A stretch of DNA of 59,208 nt from Chloroflexota bacterium (GCA_016223105.1 JACRPR010000189.1:1-59208); one strand, 5' to 3'; shown: positions 15,332-24,953, numbered from the stretch's first letter. A program made the numbers and translations. The notes: generated from the letters alone by a model not told the origin.

Positions 15332-17950
15332 TCACACAATCTTGTGTTCGATGGCGACGCGCGTCGCGGCGGTGCGCGTGGTAACATCCAACTTGCTAAA
15401 GATCGAACGCAGATGCGCGTGCACCGTGCGTTTGCTCAACACCAGTTTGTCCGCGATCTCTTGATTGCTCAAGCCCATCGCGAGCAAACGCAACACCTCG
15501 ACCTCGCGTTGTGTCAGCCCCGCCGGATATTGAGGCGGCTCGGCAGTGATGTGCGATTCCTCGGTCGCAGGTTGCGCGGAAACCTGGAGTGCTTCTGCGA
15601 TGGCTTGTTCAAGTGTGAGCGCGCGTCCGGCATTCCACGCGGCGTTGAACGCGGCGGGCGTGAGTTGCAAGCGCGCGGCATTGAGCGCGCTTGCATACTC
15701 CACCTGATCGGTTTGCCACCGTTGCGCGCCGAGGCGATCAAAAATCGCGTCTGCCGCCGCCAGCAATTGCGCCGCGAGTTTGGGTTGCCTGGTTGCACTC
15801 GCGAGCACAGCAAAACCGTTCAAGCACTCGGCAATGCCGCGCGGATGATTGATCGAGGAAAAGAGTTGCTGGCTTTCGATGAACAATTCGCGCGCGCGCG
15901 GATAATCGCCGCGCTGTGTTTCCAAATAACCCAGGTTGTGCAACGCGCGGGCAACATCGCCGGGACTGCCCATCTGCCGATAGAGTTGTAAACTCTCTTC
16001 AATCAATTCACGCGCGCGCGCTTGATGGTTGGTCAACCGTTCGACTCCCGCCAAACTACTCAATGACTTGGCGACGCCCCACGCATCGTTCATACCGCGA
16101 CGCAAAGCCAAACTCTCGGAATAGATCGCGCGCGCGCCGGTGTAATCACCAGCGCCAAGCGCGATCAACCCCAAGGTCGAGAGCGCGAGCGCCAAGCCCC
16201 AATCATCTTGGGCTTGGCGAAATCGTCCGCACGATTCTTCAGTCGCCGCGCGCGCCGCCGCGCGATCGCCATGCTCCAACGCGATCCGCCCCAGGCAATA
16301 AAACGAGAACGCCGCGCCCCACACGTCGCGATGATCGTGAAAAATGGCGACACTTTCCTCAGCGAGAATCAGCGCGTTTCTAAAATCACCTTGACGCATT
16401 GCCGTGACACTACGATATGCCAGAGCAAACGCGAGATCCGATTTACCGGCTTGGTTCGATGCGCGCAAAATGGCAATGCTCGAATCGAGCGCATCTTGCG
16501 CCATCGCATAATCACCGCGCAACCAAGCGATTGCGCCCACGAACGCAAGCGTGCGCGCGGATTCGAATGGATATTCATTCGCATTGATCAACGTGCGCGC
16601 GCGTTCAAGCCACAACATTCCCTCAGCCAAACGGCTCCGCTTTTGCCAGAACCATCCCAGCGCGATCGACAAACGCAAAGCCACGTTGGTCGCCGCGAGC
16701 GCGTGAGCAGATTCAAATGCCGCGCGCAAATTATCGTGCTCGCGTTCAAGCCGATCTAACCAAATGAATTGCTCCGTGCCGCGCAGTTTGGGTTCGGCGC
16801 CTTCTGCGAATTTCAAAAAATAATCCAGGTGGCGTGACCGAAATAATTTTTCTTCATCCGCTTCGCCAAGTTTCTCCCGCGCGTACTGCCGCACCGTTTC
16901 CAAAAAACGATAGCGCGCGTGTCCACTCGGCTCGTCCACCACCGCCAGCGACTTGTCAATCAATTGCGATTGCACATCCAAAATCGCGTGCGAATCGAGA
17001 TGACCGTTCGCGCAAATCGCTTCTGCGGCGTCCAACGTCCATCCACCGGCGAACACGGACAAGCGTCGCAACAATACACGCTCTTGATCCGAAAGTAGAT
17101 CGTAACTCCAATCCAGCGTCGCGCGCAAAGTTTGTTGACGCGGCACCACCTTGCGCCCCGCGTTGGTCAGCAAACGAAACCGATCATCCAAGCGCGCGGC
17201 AATGTCCTCCACCCCCATCACTTTGACGCGCGCCGCCGCGAGCTCAAGCGCGAGCGGCATTCCATCCAACCGATGACAAATCTGCGCGATGATGCGCGCG
17301 TTCTGTTCGGTTAGCGCGAATGAGGATTGCGCGGCACACGCGCGCGCGACGAACAATTGCACCGCATCGGACTGCGCGATGGATTCGAGTGATGGAAGAT
17401 TTTTGAGATCGGGGATCGCAAGCGAGGGCGCGCGAAATGTGATCTCGCCCACGATGCTCAACGCTTCGCGGCTCGTCGCGAGAATCGTAACCTGGGGGGC
17501 GTGACACAGTACATCATCGGCAAATTGCGCGCACGCGTCGATCAAGTGTTCGCAGTTGTCGAGAACGATCAAGAGATTTTTTGCGCGGAGATAATCGCGG
17601 AGAAGGTCGGTGATTGCACGATTGCCTTGTTCTTGCAAACCAAAGACGGTTGCGACAGTTTGCGAAACCAGGTCGGGATTCGCGAGCGGAGCGAGATCAA
17701 CGAACCACACGCCATCGGGAAATCTCAGACCTTCGAGGTCTTGGAGACCTCGAAGGTCTTGCGCGACCTGGATCGCGAGGCGCGTTTTGCCCGCGCCGCC
17801 CGCGCCGGTGATTGTGATCAGGCGCGCGCTGTGCAGACCTTCCCGGTTCCCAGAACCTGGAAGGTCTAGCAATCGTTTGATCTCGGCGATTTCTTTTTCG
17901 CGACCGATAAAGCCGGTCAGTTGAACCGGCAGATTGCAAGACACGTTCAT
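15332..17950 (-). CDS. NB-ARC/TPR transcriptional regulator with LuxR-type HTH
   Basis: 872 aa. N-terminal LTGFIGREKEI, P-loop ITGAGGAGKTRLAIQVAQDL, Walker B LLIVLDNCEHLIDACAQFAD, then RLDGMPLALELAAARVKVM, a helical domain (LRATLDWSYDLLSDQERVLL), about eight TPR-like repeats in residues 400-760, and a C-terminal HTH (TQREVEVLRLLAMGLSNQEI, ADKLVLSKRTVHAHLRSIFS). Cytoplasmic signal-integrating activator of the MalT/AfsR-like class; ligand unknown. Two palindromic repeats (17727-17759, 17835-17867) are translated within the ATPase domain, adding about 6 and 12 residues compared with the paralogue at 41622. Confidence 0.9.
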   Translation of the reverse strand: MNVSCNLPVQLTGFIGREKEIAEIKRLLDLPGSGNREGLHSARLITITGAGGAGKTRLAIQVAQDLRGLQDLEGLRFPDGVWFVDLAPLANPDLVSQTVATVFGLQEQGNRAITDLLRDYLRAKNLLIVLDNCEHLIDACAQFADDVLCHAPQVTILATSREALSIVGEITFRAPSLAIPDLKNLPSLESIAQSDAVQLFVARACAAQSSFALTEQNARIIAQICHRLDGMPLALELAAARVKVMGVEDIAARLDDRFRLLTNAGRKVVPRQQTLRATLDWSYDLLSDQERVLLRRLSVFAGGWTLDAAEAICANGHLDSHAILDVQSQLIDKSLAVVDEPSGHARYRFLETVRQYAREKLGEADEEKLFRSRHLDYFLKFAEGAEPKLRGTEQFIWLDRLEREHDNLRAAFESAHALAATNVALRLSIALGWFWQKRSRLAEGMLWLERARTLINANEYPFESARTLAFVGAIAWLRGDYAMAQDALDSSIAILRASNQAGKSDLAFALAYRSVTAMRQGDFRNALILAEESVAIFHDHRDVWGAAFSFYCLGRIALEHGDRAAARAATEESCGRFRQAQDDWGLALALSTLGLIALGAGDYTGARAIYSESLALRRGMNDAWGVAKSLSSLAGVERLTNHQARARELIEESLQLYRQMGSPGDVARALHNLGYLETQRGDYPRARELFIESQQLFSSINHPRGIAECLNGFAVLASATRQPKLAAQLLAAADAIFDRLGAQRWQTDQVEYASALNAARLQLTPAAFNAAWNAGRALTLEQAIAEALQVSAQPATEESHITAEPPQYPAGLTQREVEVLRLLAMGLSNQEIADKLVLSKRTVHAHLRSIFSKLDVTTRTAATRVAIEHKIV
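17727..17759. repeat. Palindrome inside the NB-ARC gene (1)
   Basis: AGACCTTCGAGGTC and GACCTCGAAGGTCT, 14-bp perfect arms, 5-base loop. Translated as part of RGLQDLEG just after the P-loop helix; the paralogous ATPase at 41622 lacks these residues. Confidence 0.8.
17835..17867. repeat. Palindrome inside the NB-ARC gene (2)
   Basis: AGACCTTCCCGGTT and AACCTGGAAGGTCT, 14-bp arms with one mismatch. Translated as LDLPGSGNREGLHSAR between the GREKEI segment and the P-loop, a place where the paralogue is about 12 residues shorter. Confidence 0.75.
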
Positions 17951-18095
17951 CCCTCAACTTTGACTTGGCAAAATCAAAGGCGACTCGAGATGCGTGCAAT
18001 TGAACGAACCAGGGGAAAATCCTGGGGTAGATTATACAAGAAAATCCGGGCGTGGGCAATGGGCGGTATTTTGCAAAATTCTGGCGCAAGATTTT

Positions 18096-18329
18096 TTATC
18101 CACCGCCGACCGGCTCGAACACCTCTAACACATCACCTTCGCGCAGAATGGTCGCGTCATTCACGACCGAATCATTCACCGCGCACATCCACACGTTTTC
18201 ATCCGGCACACCGAGTTGCGCGAGCAACGCGCGAATCGCGATCCCCGGTTCAATGTCGAGCGATGCGATTTCGGTTTTCGTCGGCGCGAAACGTTTCAGG
18301 TTGCCGTAGAGTTTGAGCGTGATTGGCAT
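18096..18329 (-). CDS. MoaD/ThiS-like ubiquitin-fold protein
   Basis: 77 aa. Reads ITLKLYGNLKRFAPTKTEI then a beta-grasp pattern, MCAVNDSVVNDATILREGD and C-terminal VLEVFEPVGGG. The terminal Gly-Gly is what sulphur-carrier proteins need for thiocarboxylate formation. It could serve molybdopterin synthesis (the window encodes a molybdopterin enzyme, FdhA, but no MoaE/MoeB) or another sulphur transfer. Start at the ATG 18329; an ATG at 18353 would add eight residues. Palindrome GGACAAGTTG/CAACTTGTCC lies just upstream (18340-18360). Confidence 0.75.
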   Translation of the reverse strand: MPITLKLYGNLKRFAPTKTEIASLDIEPGIAIRALLAQLGVPDENVWMCAVNDSVVNDATILREGDVLEVFEPVGGG

Positions 18330-18339
18330 TGCTTCTGTG

Positions 18340-18360
18340 GGACAAGTTGTCAACTTGTCC
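18340..18360. repeat. Palindrome GGACAAGTTG / CAACTTGTCC
   Basis: 10-bp perfect arms with a single central base, between the M32 peptidase and the MoaD-like gene. Same general layout as the GGGCAAATTT palindromes but different arm sequence. Confidence 0.7.
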
Positions 18361-19865
18361 TACACCCCGTAAATCTCGCCGAATTTATTTTTCAAGTACG
18401 CGACGAACGAACGCGTTTGCAGAGATTCGCCGGTGATCTTGTGCGCGAGCTCGTTCATCGTGAACTTGCGTCCGTGAACGTGAATGTGCGCGCGCAACCA
18501 CTCGAGCAGAGTTTTGAGATCGCCGCGTTCGATGCGCGCGTCGAGATCGGGAATGTCCGCGCGAATTTTCTCCATCAATTGCGCCGCGAGAAAATTGCCG
18601 AGCGCGTACGTCGGAAAATATCCGAACGTGCCGTACGACCAATGGATGTCTTGCAAAACGCCTTGCGTGTCGTTCGGCGGCGTAACGCCGAGATACTCGC
18701 GCATTTTCGCGTTCCACGCGTCCGGCAAATCGTTCACCGCGACGCGATCTTCCAACAGCGCGTTTTCCATTTCAAAGCGAAGCATGATGTGCAGATTGTA
18801 CGTTACCTCGTCCGCTTCGACGCGAATCAACGACGGTTGCACGCGATTGACCGCGCGGTACATTTTTTCCGCGCCGACGCCTTGCAATTGCCGCGGGAAA
18901 ACTTTTTTCGCGTGCGGCATATAAAATTTCCAAAACGCGCGACTACGTCCGATCAAATTTTCCCACATCCGCGATTGCGATTCGTGCACGCCGAGCGACG
19001 CGCCGCCCGCGAGCGGCGTGCGCTCAAATTCCGGCGGCGTGCCGAGATTGTAGAGCGCGTGCCCGCCTTCGTGCATCGTCGCGAAAAACGCGGCGTTGAA
19101 AAATTTCGGCAGAACGCGCGTGGTGATGCGTACATCATCGCGCGCGAACGTCGTCGTGAACGGATGCGGCGCGCGATCCTGGCGTCCGCGTTCGAACGAA
19201 TAGCCCATCAACTTGACCGCTTCGACGCCCAATGCCCACTGTTTCGCGTCCTCGAATTTTTGATGCAAAAATTTGTCGTCCACCGCGTTCGCTTTTTCCG
19301 CGATCGCATGCCCAAGCGGCACGATCTCTTTTCGCACGCCCGCGAACATTGCCTCGACTTGCGCGGTCGTCATCTCCGGCTCGAACTGATCGAGCAAGGG
19401 ATCGTAAATGCGATCCGTCCAGCCGAGACAATCCGCGACGCGTTTTCGCAGATCGAGGTTTTTTTGTAGGAACGGCGCGAAATCGGCGAACTGGTTTGCG
19501 GGTTTCGCTTTTTGCCAGGACTGAAATGCTTGCGCGCTCGCCTGAGCGATTTCCGCGACGAGCGACGCGGGCACCTTGCGCGATTTTTCGTAATCGCGTT
19601 TGGTCACGCGAATCAAACTCGCGTCGTCCGAATCGTACGGCAAACTGTCCGCGTAACTTGACAAATCCTCCAGCAATTTGCCAATCGCGTCATCGGTGAA
19701 TTTTTCGTGCGCGATCCGGCGCAAGGTGGACATTTGTTGTCCACGCGCCGCCGCGCCGCCGGGCGGCATATACGTTTGCTGATCCCAGCTCAACACCGCC
19801 GACGCGTGACTGAGATCCGCAATTTCCGCCAGACGCATTTTTAGTTCGTTCAATTTTTCTTGCAT
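18360..19865 (-). CDS. Carboxypeptidase Taq (M32 metallopeptidase)
   Basis: 501 aa, the standard length. Zinc motif MHEGGHALYNLG (HExxH with downstream GVHESQSRMWENLIGRS supplying the third ligand Glu). N-terminal LSHASAVLSWDQQTYMPPGG and C-terminal IHWSYGTFGYFPTYALGNF are also diagnostic. Cytoplasmic, releases C-terminal amino acids with broad specificity. The gap to the next gene is 30 bases with a palindrome. Upstream lies a cloverleaf-like repeat, so transcription probably starts after it. Confidence 0.95.
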   Translation of the reverse strand: MQEKLNELKMRLAEIADLSHASAVLSWDQQTYMPPGGAAARGQQMSTLRRIAHEKFTDDAIGKLLEDLSSYADSLPYDSDDASLIRVTKRDYEKSRKVPASLVAEIAQASAQAFQSWQKAKPANQFADFAPFLQKNLDLRKRVADCLGWTDRIYDPLLDQFEPEMTTAQVEAMFAGVRKEIVPLGHAIAEKANAVDDKFLHQKFEDAKQWALGVEAVKLMGYSFERGRQDRAPHPFTTTFARDDVRITTRVLPKFFNAAFFATMHEGGHALYNLGTPPEFERTPLAGGASLGVHESQSRMWENLIGRSRAFWKFYMPHAKKVFPRQLQGVGAEKMYRAVNRVQPSLIRVEADEVTYNLHIMLRFEMENALLEDRVAVNDLPDAWNAKMREYLGVTPPNDTQGVLQDIHWSYGTFGYFPTYALGNFLAAQLMEKIRADIPDLDARIERGDLKTLLEWLRAHIHVHGRKFTMNELAHKITGESLQTRSFVAYLKNKFGEIYGV

Positions 19866-19893
19866 CGTTTGCTCTCCTGAAAATCGGTTAGAA

Positions 19894-19973
19894 AGTATTT
19901 TGAAATTCGTGGTGCGGCTTTTCCAAGCCGCCCATGCGGGCTAGACAGCCCGCGCCACGAATTTCAAAACAGA
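19894..19973. repeat. Cloverleaf-like repeat element, compact member
   Basis: Outer arms TTTTGAAATTCGTGG (19898-19912) and CCACGAATTTCAAAA (19955-19969), 15 bp perfect, enclose two complete hairpins: GCGGCTT-ttcc-AAGCCGC and GCGGGCT-agac-AGCCCGC. The result is a three-way-junction fold. Same outer arms as 9972-10149. The window's first 45 bases (GCCCGCGCCAC...AATTTCAAA) may be the end of another copy cut by the edge. Confidence 0.7.
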
Positions 19974-19986
19974 CTCTTGGGCAAAT

Positions 19987-20015
19987 TTGGAAATTTGCCC
20001 GACGCGAATTATAAT
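19987..20015 (+). promoter_or_regulatory. Probable sigma-70 promoter for the acyltransferase gene
   Basis: TTGGAA (19987-19992), 17-base spacer, TATAAT (20010-20015), 44 bases before the start at 20059. The -35 element lies inside a GGGCAAATTT palindrome. Confidence 0.65.
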
Positions 20016-20058
20016 TTCATTGTCGCGTGAACGCAATTCCACTGCGCGGGAGGATTCG

Positions 20059-20766
20059 ATGTCAAACGCTTCGCTTCGCCAACGACTCTATGTCAAAATG
20101 ATCGCCGCGATTTTTGGCGCGTATTTTCGGATGTATCATCGTTTGAAATTTGAAGGATTGGAATATGTGCCAACGCGCGGACCGTTGTTGATCGCGCTCA
20201 ATCACACCAGCAATCTTGAACCGTTCGCGCTCGGCGTCGCGCTCGTCGAACGCGGCATCGTGCCCGGCGTGGATATGTGGACGGTTTCGAAAAAAGAATT
20301 GTTCAAACGATCCTGGCTCGCGCGTTTGCTCGGCTCGGTCGGTATGTTTCCGATTGATCGCGAAAATATCAATATGTCCGCGATGCGAATGATGGTGCGC
20401 GTGTTGACCGATGGCAAAATTCTCGCGCTCGCGCCGGAAGGCACGCGCAGTCCGACCGGCAAATTGCAACTGTTTCAACCGGTCATTGCGAAAATCGTGA
20501 TCACGCGCCGTGTGCCGATTTTGCCGGTCGGCGTTGAAGGCGCGGACAAGGCATTGTCCACGCAATCAAAAATTCCGCGCCCGGTGCCGATCACGTTGCG
20601 CTTTGGTCCCGTGTTTGAACTGCGCGAATTTTACGACGCGCCGCTCACCGATGAAATGGTCGAGCGCGCGGCGTGGGCGATGCGCGAACACGTTGCCGCG
20701 CTGTTGCCGGAACGGATGCGCGAACTGCCGCCATACTCCGGGCGCGTCGGCGCGCGCAAAGTGTGA
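20059..20766 (+). CDS. plsC: 1-acyl-sn-glycerol-3-phosphate acyltransferase (PlsC-like)
   Basis: 235 aa. Motif I is LLIALNHTSNLEPFALG: the usual HX4D is here HX4E, an uncommon change of the acidic residue. Motif III LALAPEGTRSPTGKLQLF is canonical; motif IV VPILPVGVEGADK follows. The enzyme transfers acyl groups to lysophosphatidate at the inner membrane face in phospholipid synthesis. GGGAGGA lies 7 bases before the ATG. Only plus-strand gene in this part of the window. The Glu variant may still be active; that is not certain. Confidence 0.88.
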   Translation: MSNASLRQRLYVKMIAAIFGAYFRMYHRLKFEGLEYVPTRGPLLIALNHTSNLEPFALGVALVERGIVPGVDMWTVSKKELFKRSWLARLLGSVGMFPIDRENINMSAMRMMVRVLTDGKILALAPEGTRSPTGKLQLFQPVIAKIVITRRVPILPVGVEGADKALSTQSKIPRPVPITLRFGPVFELREFYDAPLTDEMVERAAWAMREHVAALLPERMRELPPYSGRVGARKV

Positions 20767-20788
20767 ACCCAGCCCCCTCAAAAAATTA

Positions 20789-20949
20789 TTGGACGCGGAC
20801 GAACGCGGATGTACGCAGATTGCTGGATTCAACGCTTTAGCGGGTTTCCTGTCAGGGAGAACAACCGCGTAAACGCTCGACTCCATCATTTGCAACTCAG
20901 CCACGACCGCAAAATTTTATCCGCGTTTGTCCGCGTTTGTCCGCGTCCC
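20789..20949. repeat. Nested repeats: family A outside, family B inside
   Basis: Outer arms TTGGACGCGGACGAACGCGG (20789-20808) and CCGCGTTTGTCCGCG copies (20921-20949) belong to family A (see 1281-1345). Inside, 20824-20884 is family B: GGATTCAACGCTTTAGCGGG ... CCGCGTAAACGCTCGACTCC, also found at 44361-44421. It fills the convergent gap between the acyltransferase and the kinase gene. Confidence 0.7.
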
Positions 20950-20969
20950 ACAAATCTCCGCATCAAATC

Positions 20970-23900
20970 CTACCGCAATTTCGCTAACTCGGTTTCCGAT
21001 TTTACGCGCGCCGCGCCGAGCGATTGATCACAGCGCAACGCGGCGACAAATTCCGCGTCCGCTTTCGGCTTGTCTCCGCGCGCGAGATACACGTACCCCA
21101 ACGTGAAATGCGCGGATGCCCACTGCGAATTTTGATTCACGATTTTTTGCGCCGCCGCGACCGCGTCGTCAAATGCCGCGTTCGCCTCCGGCGTTTTTCT
21201 TTGCCGCGTCAACGCGAGCGCGCGATGTGCGCGCCCGAACGCGTCGAGAAGCGTCGCGGTGTCGGCGGAAAAATCTTTGGCGAACGCGGGCAATAACGCG
21301 GCAGTGCGATCGTACTCGATCAGCGCGTTCGCAAAATCGCCGCGGCGCAACGCGAGATCGCCGCGGCGAAATTGCGCGAGTGCGTTGCCCGCGTACGCGT
21401 CGAGCGCGCGCTGAAATTCGCGTTCCGCGTCCGCGAGCTGGTTCTGCTCAAAATAAATTTGCCCCAGATCGTAGCGCGCGAGTGAAACGCCCAACGGCGT
21501 CAGGTTCGGCGCGTTGAGCGCGATTTGAATTTCGCGCGCGGCGTCCTCGTATTTCGATTCGCGCAAATAGTATTCGCCCGCGAGCAGATGCGCGAAAAAA
21601 TCGCTCGACGGCGCGGCGCGCAATTCCGCGTACAGTTTTCCGGCGTCGTCATTCCATCCCTGCGCGAGATACGCCGTCGCGAGCAAATTGCGATTGAACA
21701 CATCTTTGGGATTGAATCGTACCGCGAGCGATGCGGCTTGGGTCGCGGTGGTGAGATTACAGCGTCGCGCTTCCGTCGTCGCAAACCCGGCATACGCGGG
21801 GCTGAGCGATGAAAGATCGAGCGCGAGATTCGGATCGAGCGCGTACGCTTTTTGGAATTCAACGATTGCCAGGTCGTACTTTTTTTGTTGATCGAACACG
21901 AGCGCGAGATACAGGCGATTCAACGCGTCGTCTTTCATCCCCAGCGATTTTTGGTACGCGGCAATCGCATCGTCGAGCCGATCCACGCGCGAGTAGGCGT
22001 ACGCGAGTTCCGCGTGATTCGCCGGCTCGTTCGGTTCGAGTTTGACGAGCCGCGCGCGCGCGTCCACCGCTTGCAAAAATTGTTTTTGCGCGTTGTACAC
22101 CGCGCCGAGCGCAGACCACGCGCGCGCGTGCGTCGGGCGCAATTTCACCGCGGTTTCGAGCGCGCGCGCCGCATCCGCGTATTTGTTCTCCTGGTATTCC
22201 AGCGCGCCGATGATGTACCACGCGTCCGCGTTTTGCGGATCAATCGTCGCCGCCGTTTGATATTCGTTCAGCGCGTTCGCGTAATCGTTCCGCGTGTAAT
22301 ACAAACCGCCGAGCACCAAATGCGCGTCCGCCAAACACGCGTCAAGTTTCGCGGCTTGTTTCATTTCATCCATCGCCGCGGGCGGTTTGCCCTGTTCGTG
22401 ATACAACAAACCGAGCATCATGTGCGTGGACGCGTCGCGCGGCGCGAGTTGTGCGGCGGATTGCGCGGCGCGTTCGGCGGCGGCAAAATCTTTTTTCCAA
22501 AAGTACACGCTCGCCAAACCGCGTTGAATGCGCGCATCGTTCGGCGCGATTTTTTGCGCGGCTTGAAATTCGGCGAGCGCCTTGTCCAACTCGTTGATCG
22601 CGAGATACGCGTCGCCGAGCGCGAGCCGCGCGGACAGCGCGTCGCTCGAACTGCTGATCGCTTTTTCGCGCAGTGCCGCCGCGGTTTGACGCGATGCTTG
22701 CGCGTCCGCGCCGGTTTGCAGGGTGGACAACATTTCGTACGCGGGCGCGTCGTTCGGATCGAGTTTCACCGCGGTTTGCAATTCGGCAATCGCCTGATCG
22801 GTTTTGCCGGTGAGTCGGTACAGATCGCCGAGCAAGCGATGCATCCGCGCATTGCTCGGCGCGAGGCGCGCCGCGATTTCCGCTTCCGCAATCGCGCGAT
22901 CAATTTGCCGCGCGGGATTGCACGTCTCCGCGTACACAATCGCGAGATTGTGATGCGCCTCCGCGAGATCGGGTTTGCGCGCGATGGATTTCTCCAAATC
23001 GGCGGCGGCATCGCTCAACCGATTTTGATCGACGAGCACCGACGCGCGCAAAAAATAAATAGACTCGATGCCTTGCGCGTCAGTGCCGGCTTTGACGATG
23101 GTCTTGTCGAACAGCGCGAGCGCGCGCGGCAGATCATCGTTCGCGTAAAACGCGGTCGCGAGAATCGCGGTCGCGACGTACGAAATTTGTTGCGTGCCGC
23201 TCTTGGCGAATAATTTGAGATCGTGCAAGTGCGCGGGCGAGCGCACGTTGCGCGTCACCTGGTTCAGCGTCGGCACGCGCGCGATCGCACTCGCGCCGAA
23301 TGTTGGAATGACGAACGATTCGCGCGCGAGCACCGGCAATTGCAATAGTTCAATCGCGGGATCCACATTTTGGTCGTCGTACGCGCCCCAGATCACGAGC
23401 GTCGCTTTTTGTTCCGCGCCGCGCGCGCGCGCGGTCTCTTCATCGGTAACGAGTTGGCGCGCGCGTTGAATCGTTACTTGACTGCCCAGCCCGCGCAATT
23501 CGTTTTTTAATTCTTGTTCGATCAGGCGCGCGACGTCGAGTTGCGCGCCGCCCAGTTTTTCAAAATCCGCGATGAGCACGATGAAACTGCTCGGCGGCGT
23601 CAACCGATCGTACACCGTCCACGCACCCCAGCCCGCGCCGACGATCACAATCGCGCTGAGCATAATGCTCGCGCGCAGGCGATTCGCGCGGACGCTCGAC
23701 CGCGCGATCACATAGATTGCGAGCGCGCCGCTCGCGATAAATAAAACGATGACGAGGTACGGCGCGATCGCGAGAAGCGGCGCGAGCGGTCGCGTGAGTA
23801 AATCGAAAAAGCCGGCGAGGAGTTGGAGCGCGGCGATCAAAATTCCCAGGATGCCGAGGACGGACGCCAACAAGCGGCGGCGATCCTGGCGCGACGCGCG

Positions 23901-24893
23901 CACATCCGGCGCGTCGCGTCCGACGAATGCGCCGACCATTTCCGCGATGCCGCCAACTTGCGAAAGCCAGGTCTGATGCGGCGCGGCTGATTGTGGCGCG
24001 GGCGGCTCGCCCGCAGACGCGCCCGCATTTTCAATAAAGGTCTGCGCGCCGGTCAACTCCGCCGCTTCGATCACTTCGCCGCGCAGTGCCGCGCTGAACG
24101 CGCGCGCGAGATCGCCGGCGCGCGCAAAGCGTTCCGCCGGATTTTTTGCGAGCGCTTGCAAAACAACTTGCTGAACTACGTCGGGAATGTTCGCATTGAA
24201 TTGGCGCGGCGGCGGCGGCGGCGCGTTGAGGTGTTGCATCAACACCGCGGTCGGCGAATCGCCCTGGAACGGCACGCGCCCGGTGAGCATTTCGTACAGC
24301 ACGACGCCGAGCGCGTAAATGTCCGCGCGCGTGTCCACCGGTTTGCTCGCGGCTTGTTCGGGTGCCATATACGCGGGCGAGCCGACAATCGCGCCGCTCG
24401 CGCTCAACTGCGCCGCGTCGCCGACGATTTTCGCGATGCCAAAATCCGCGAGTACCGGCTCGTCGTTCGACGTGAACAAAATGTTCGTCGGTTTCACGTC
24501 GCGATGCACTGCGCCGCGCGCGTGCGCGAAATCAAGCGCGCTCGCGATCGCGTCGAGGATGTGCGCGATCTCCGCGAACGGCATTGCCCGGGTTTTCGCG
24601 AAGCGATCTTTGAGCGTGCCGGCATCCAAAAATTCCATCACCATAAACGGTTGATCATTTTGGATGTCGAAATCGTACAACTGCACGATGTGCGCGTGGC
24701 GCAGAGACGCGACGAGTTTCGCTTCGCGGCGAAAGCGTTCGCCGAAACCAGGATCGGTCGCGAGGTGCGGATGAATCACTTTGATCGCGACATTGCGTTC
24801 CAACAGCGGATCGCGCGCGAGAAACACCTCCGCCATTCCGCCTTTGCCGAGCGATTTGGTTACGACATATTTGCCGAAAGATTGTGTGGACAT
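20970..24893 (-). CDS. Membrane Ser/Thr protein kinase with long TPR region
   Basis: 1307 aa. Kinase domain 1-280: glycine loop SLGKGGMAEVFLARD, Lys in NVAIKVIHPH, catalytic AVHRDVKPTNILF, ADFGIAKI and a GSPAYMAPEQAASKPVDTRA activation segment. Then three transmembrane segments around 340-440 (LLASVLGILGILIAALQLLA, LLAIAPYLVIVLFIASGALA, IMLSAIVIVGAGWGAWTVYD), a globular region with a receptor/peptidoglycan-like ARAEQKATLVIWGAYDDQN, and roughly 18 TPR units to the end. Topology suggests a cytoplasmic kinase linked to a large TPR scaffold. The FHA protein encoded upstream is a natural phospho-Thr reader for it. Confidence 0.92.
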   Translation of the reverse strand: MSTQSFGKYVVTKSLGKGGMAEVFLARDPLLERNVAIKVIHPHLATDPGFGERFRREAKLVASLRHAHIVQLYDFDIQNDQPFMVMEFLDAGTLKDRFAKTRAMPFAEIAHILDAIASALDFAHARGAVHRDVKPTNILFTSNDEPVLADFGIAKIVGDAAQLSASGAIVGSPAYMAPEQAASKPVDTRADIYALGVVLYEMLTGRVPFQGDSPTAVLMQHLNAPPPPPRQFNANIPDVVQQVVLQALAKNPAERFARAGDLARAFSAALRGEVIEAAELTGAQTFIENAGASAGEPPAPQSAAPHQTWLSQVGGIAEMVGAFVGRDAPDVRASRQDRRRLLASVLGILGILIAALQLLAGFFDLLTRPLAPLLAIAPYLVIVLFIASGALAIYVIARSSVRANRLRASIMLSAIVIVGAGWGAWTVYDRLTPPSSFIVLIADFEKLGGAQLDVARLIEQELKNELRGLGSQVTIQRARQLVTDEETARARGAEQKATLVIWGAYDDQNVDPAIELLQLPVLARESFVIPTFGASAIARVPTLNQVTRNVRSPAHLHDLKLFAKSGTQQISYVATAILATAFYANDDLPRALALFDKTIVKAGTDAQGIESIYFLRASVLVDQNRLSDAAADLEKSIARKPDLAEAHHNLAIVYAETCNPARQIDRAIAEAEIAARLAPSNARMHRLLGDLYRLTGKTDQAIAELQTAVKLDPNDAPAYEMLSTLQTGADAQASRQTAAALREKAISSSSDALSARLALGDAYLAINELDKALAEFQAAQKIAPNDARIQRGLASVYFWKKDFAAAERAAQSAAQLAPRDASTHMMLGLLYHEQGKPPAAMDEMKQAAKLDACLADAHLVLGGLYYTRNDYANALNEYQTAATIDPQNADAWYIIGALEYQENKYADAARALETAVKLRPTHARAWSALGAVYNAQKQFLQAVDARARLVKLEPNEPANHAELAYAYSRVDRLDDAIAAYQKSLGMKDDALNRLYLALVFDQQKKYDLAIVEFQKAYALDPNLALDLSSLSPAYAGFATTEARRCNLTTATQAASLAVRFNPKDVFNRNLLATAYLAQGWNDDAGKLYAELRAAPSSDFFAHLLAGEYYLRESKYEDAAREIQIALNAPNLTPLGVSLARYDLGQIYFEQNQLADAEREFQRALDAYAGNALAQFRRGDLALRRGDFANALIEYDRTAALLPAFAKDFSADTATLLDAFGRAHRALALTRQRKTPEANAAFDDAVAAAQKIVNQNSQWASAHFTLGYVYLARGDKPKADAEFVAALRCDQSLGAARVKSETELAKLR

Positions 24894-24953
24894 AGTTGTT
24901 GATCGTAAAACGTAAAACGCGCGAAGCGTTACGTCTTACGCTTTACGTTTTAT

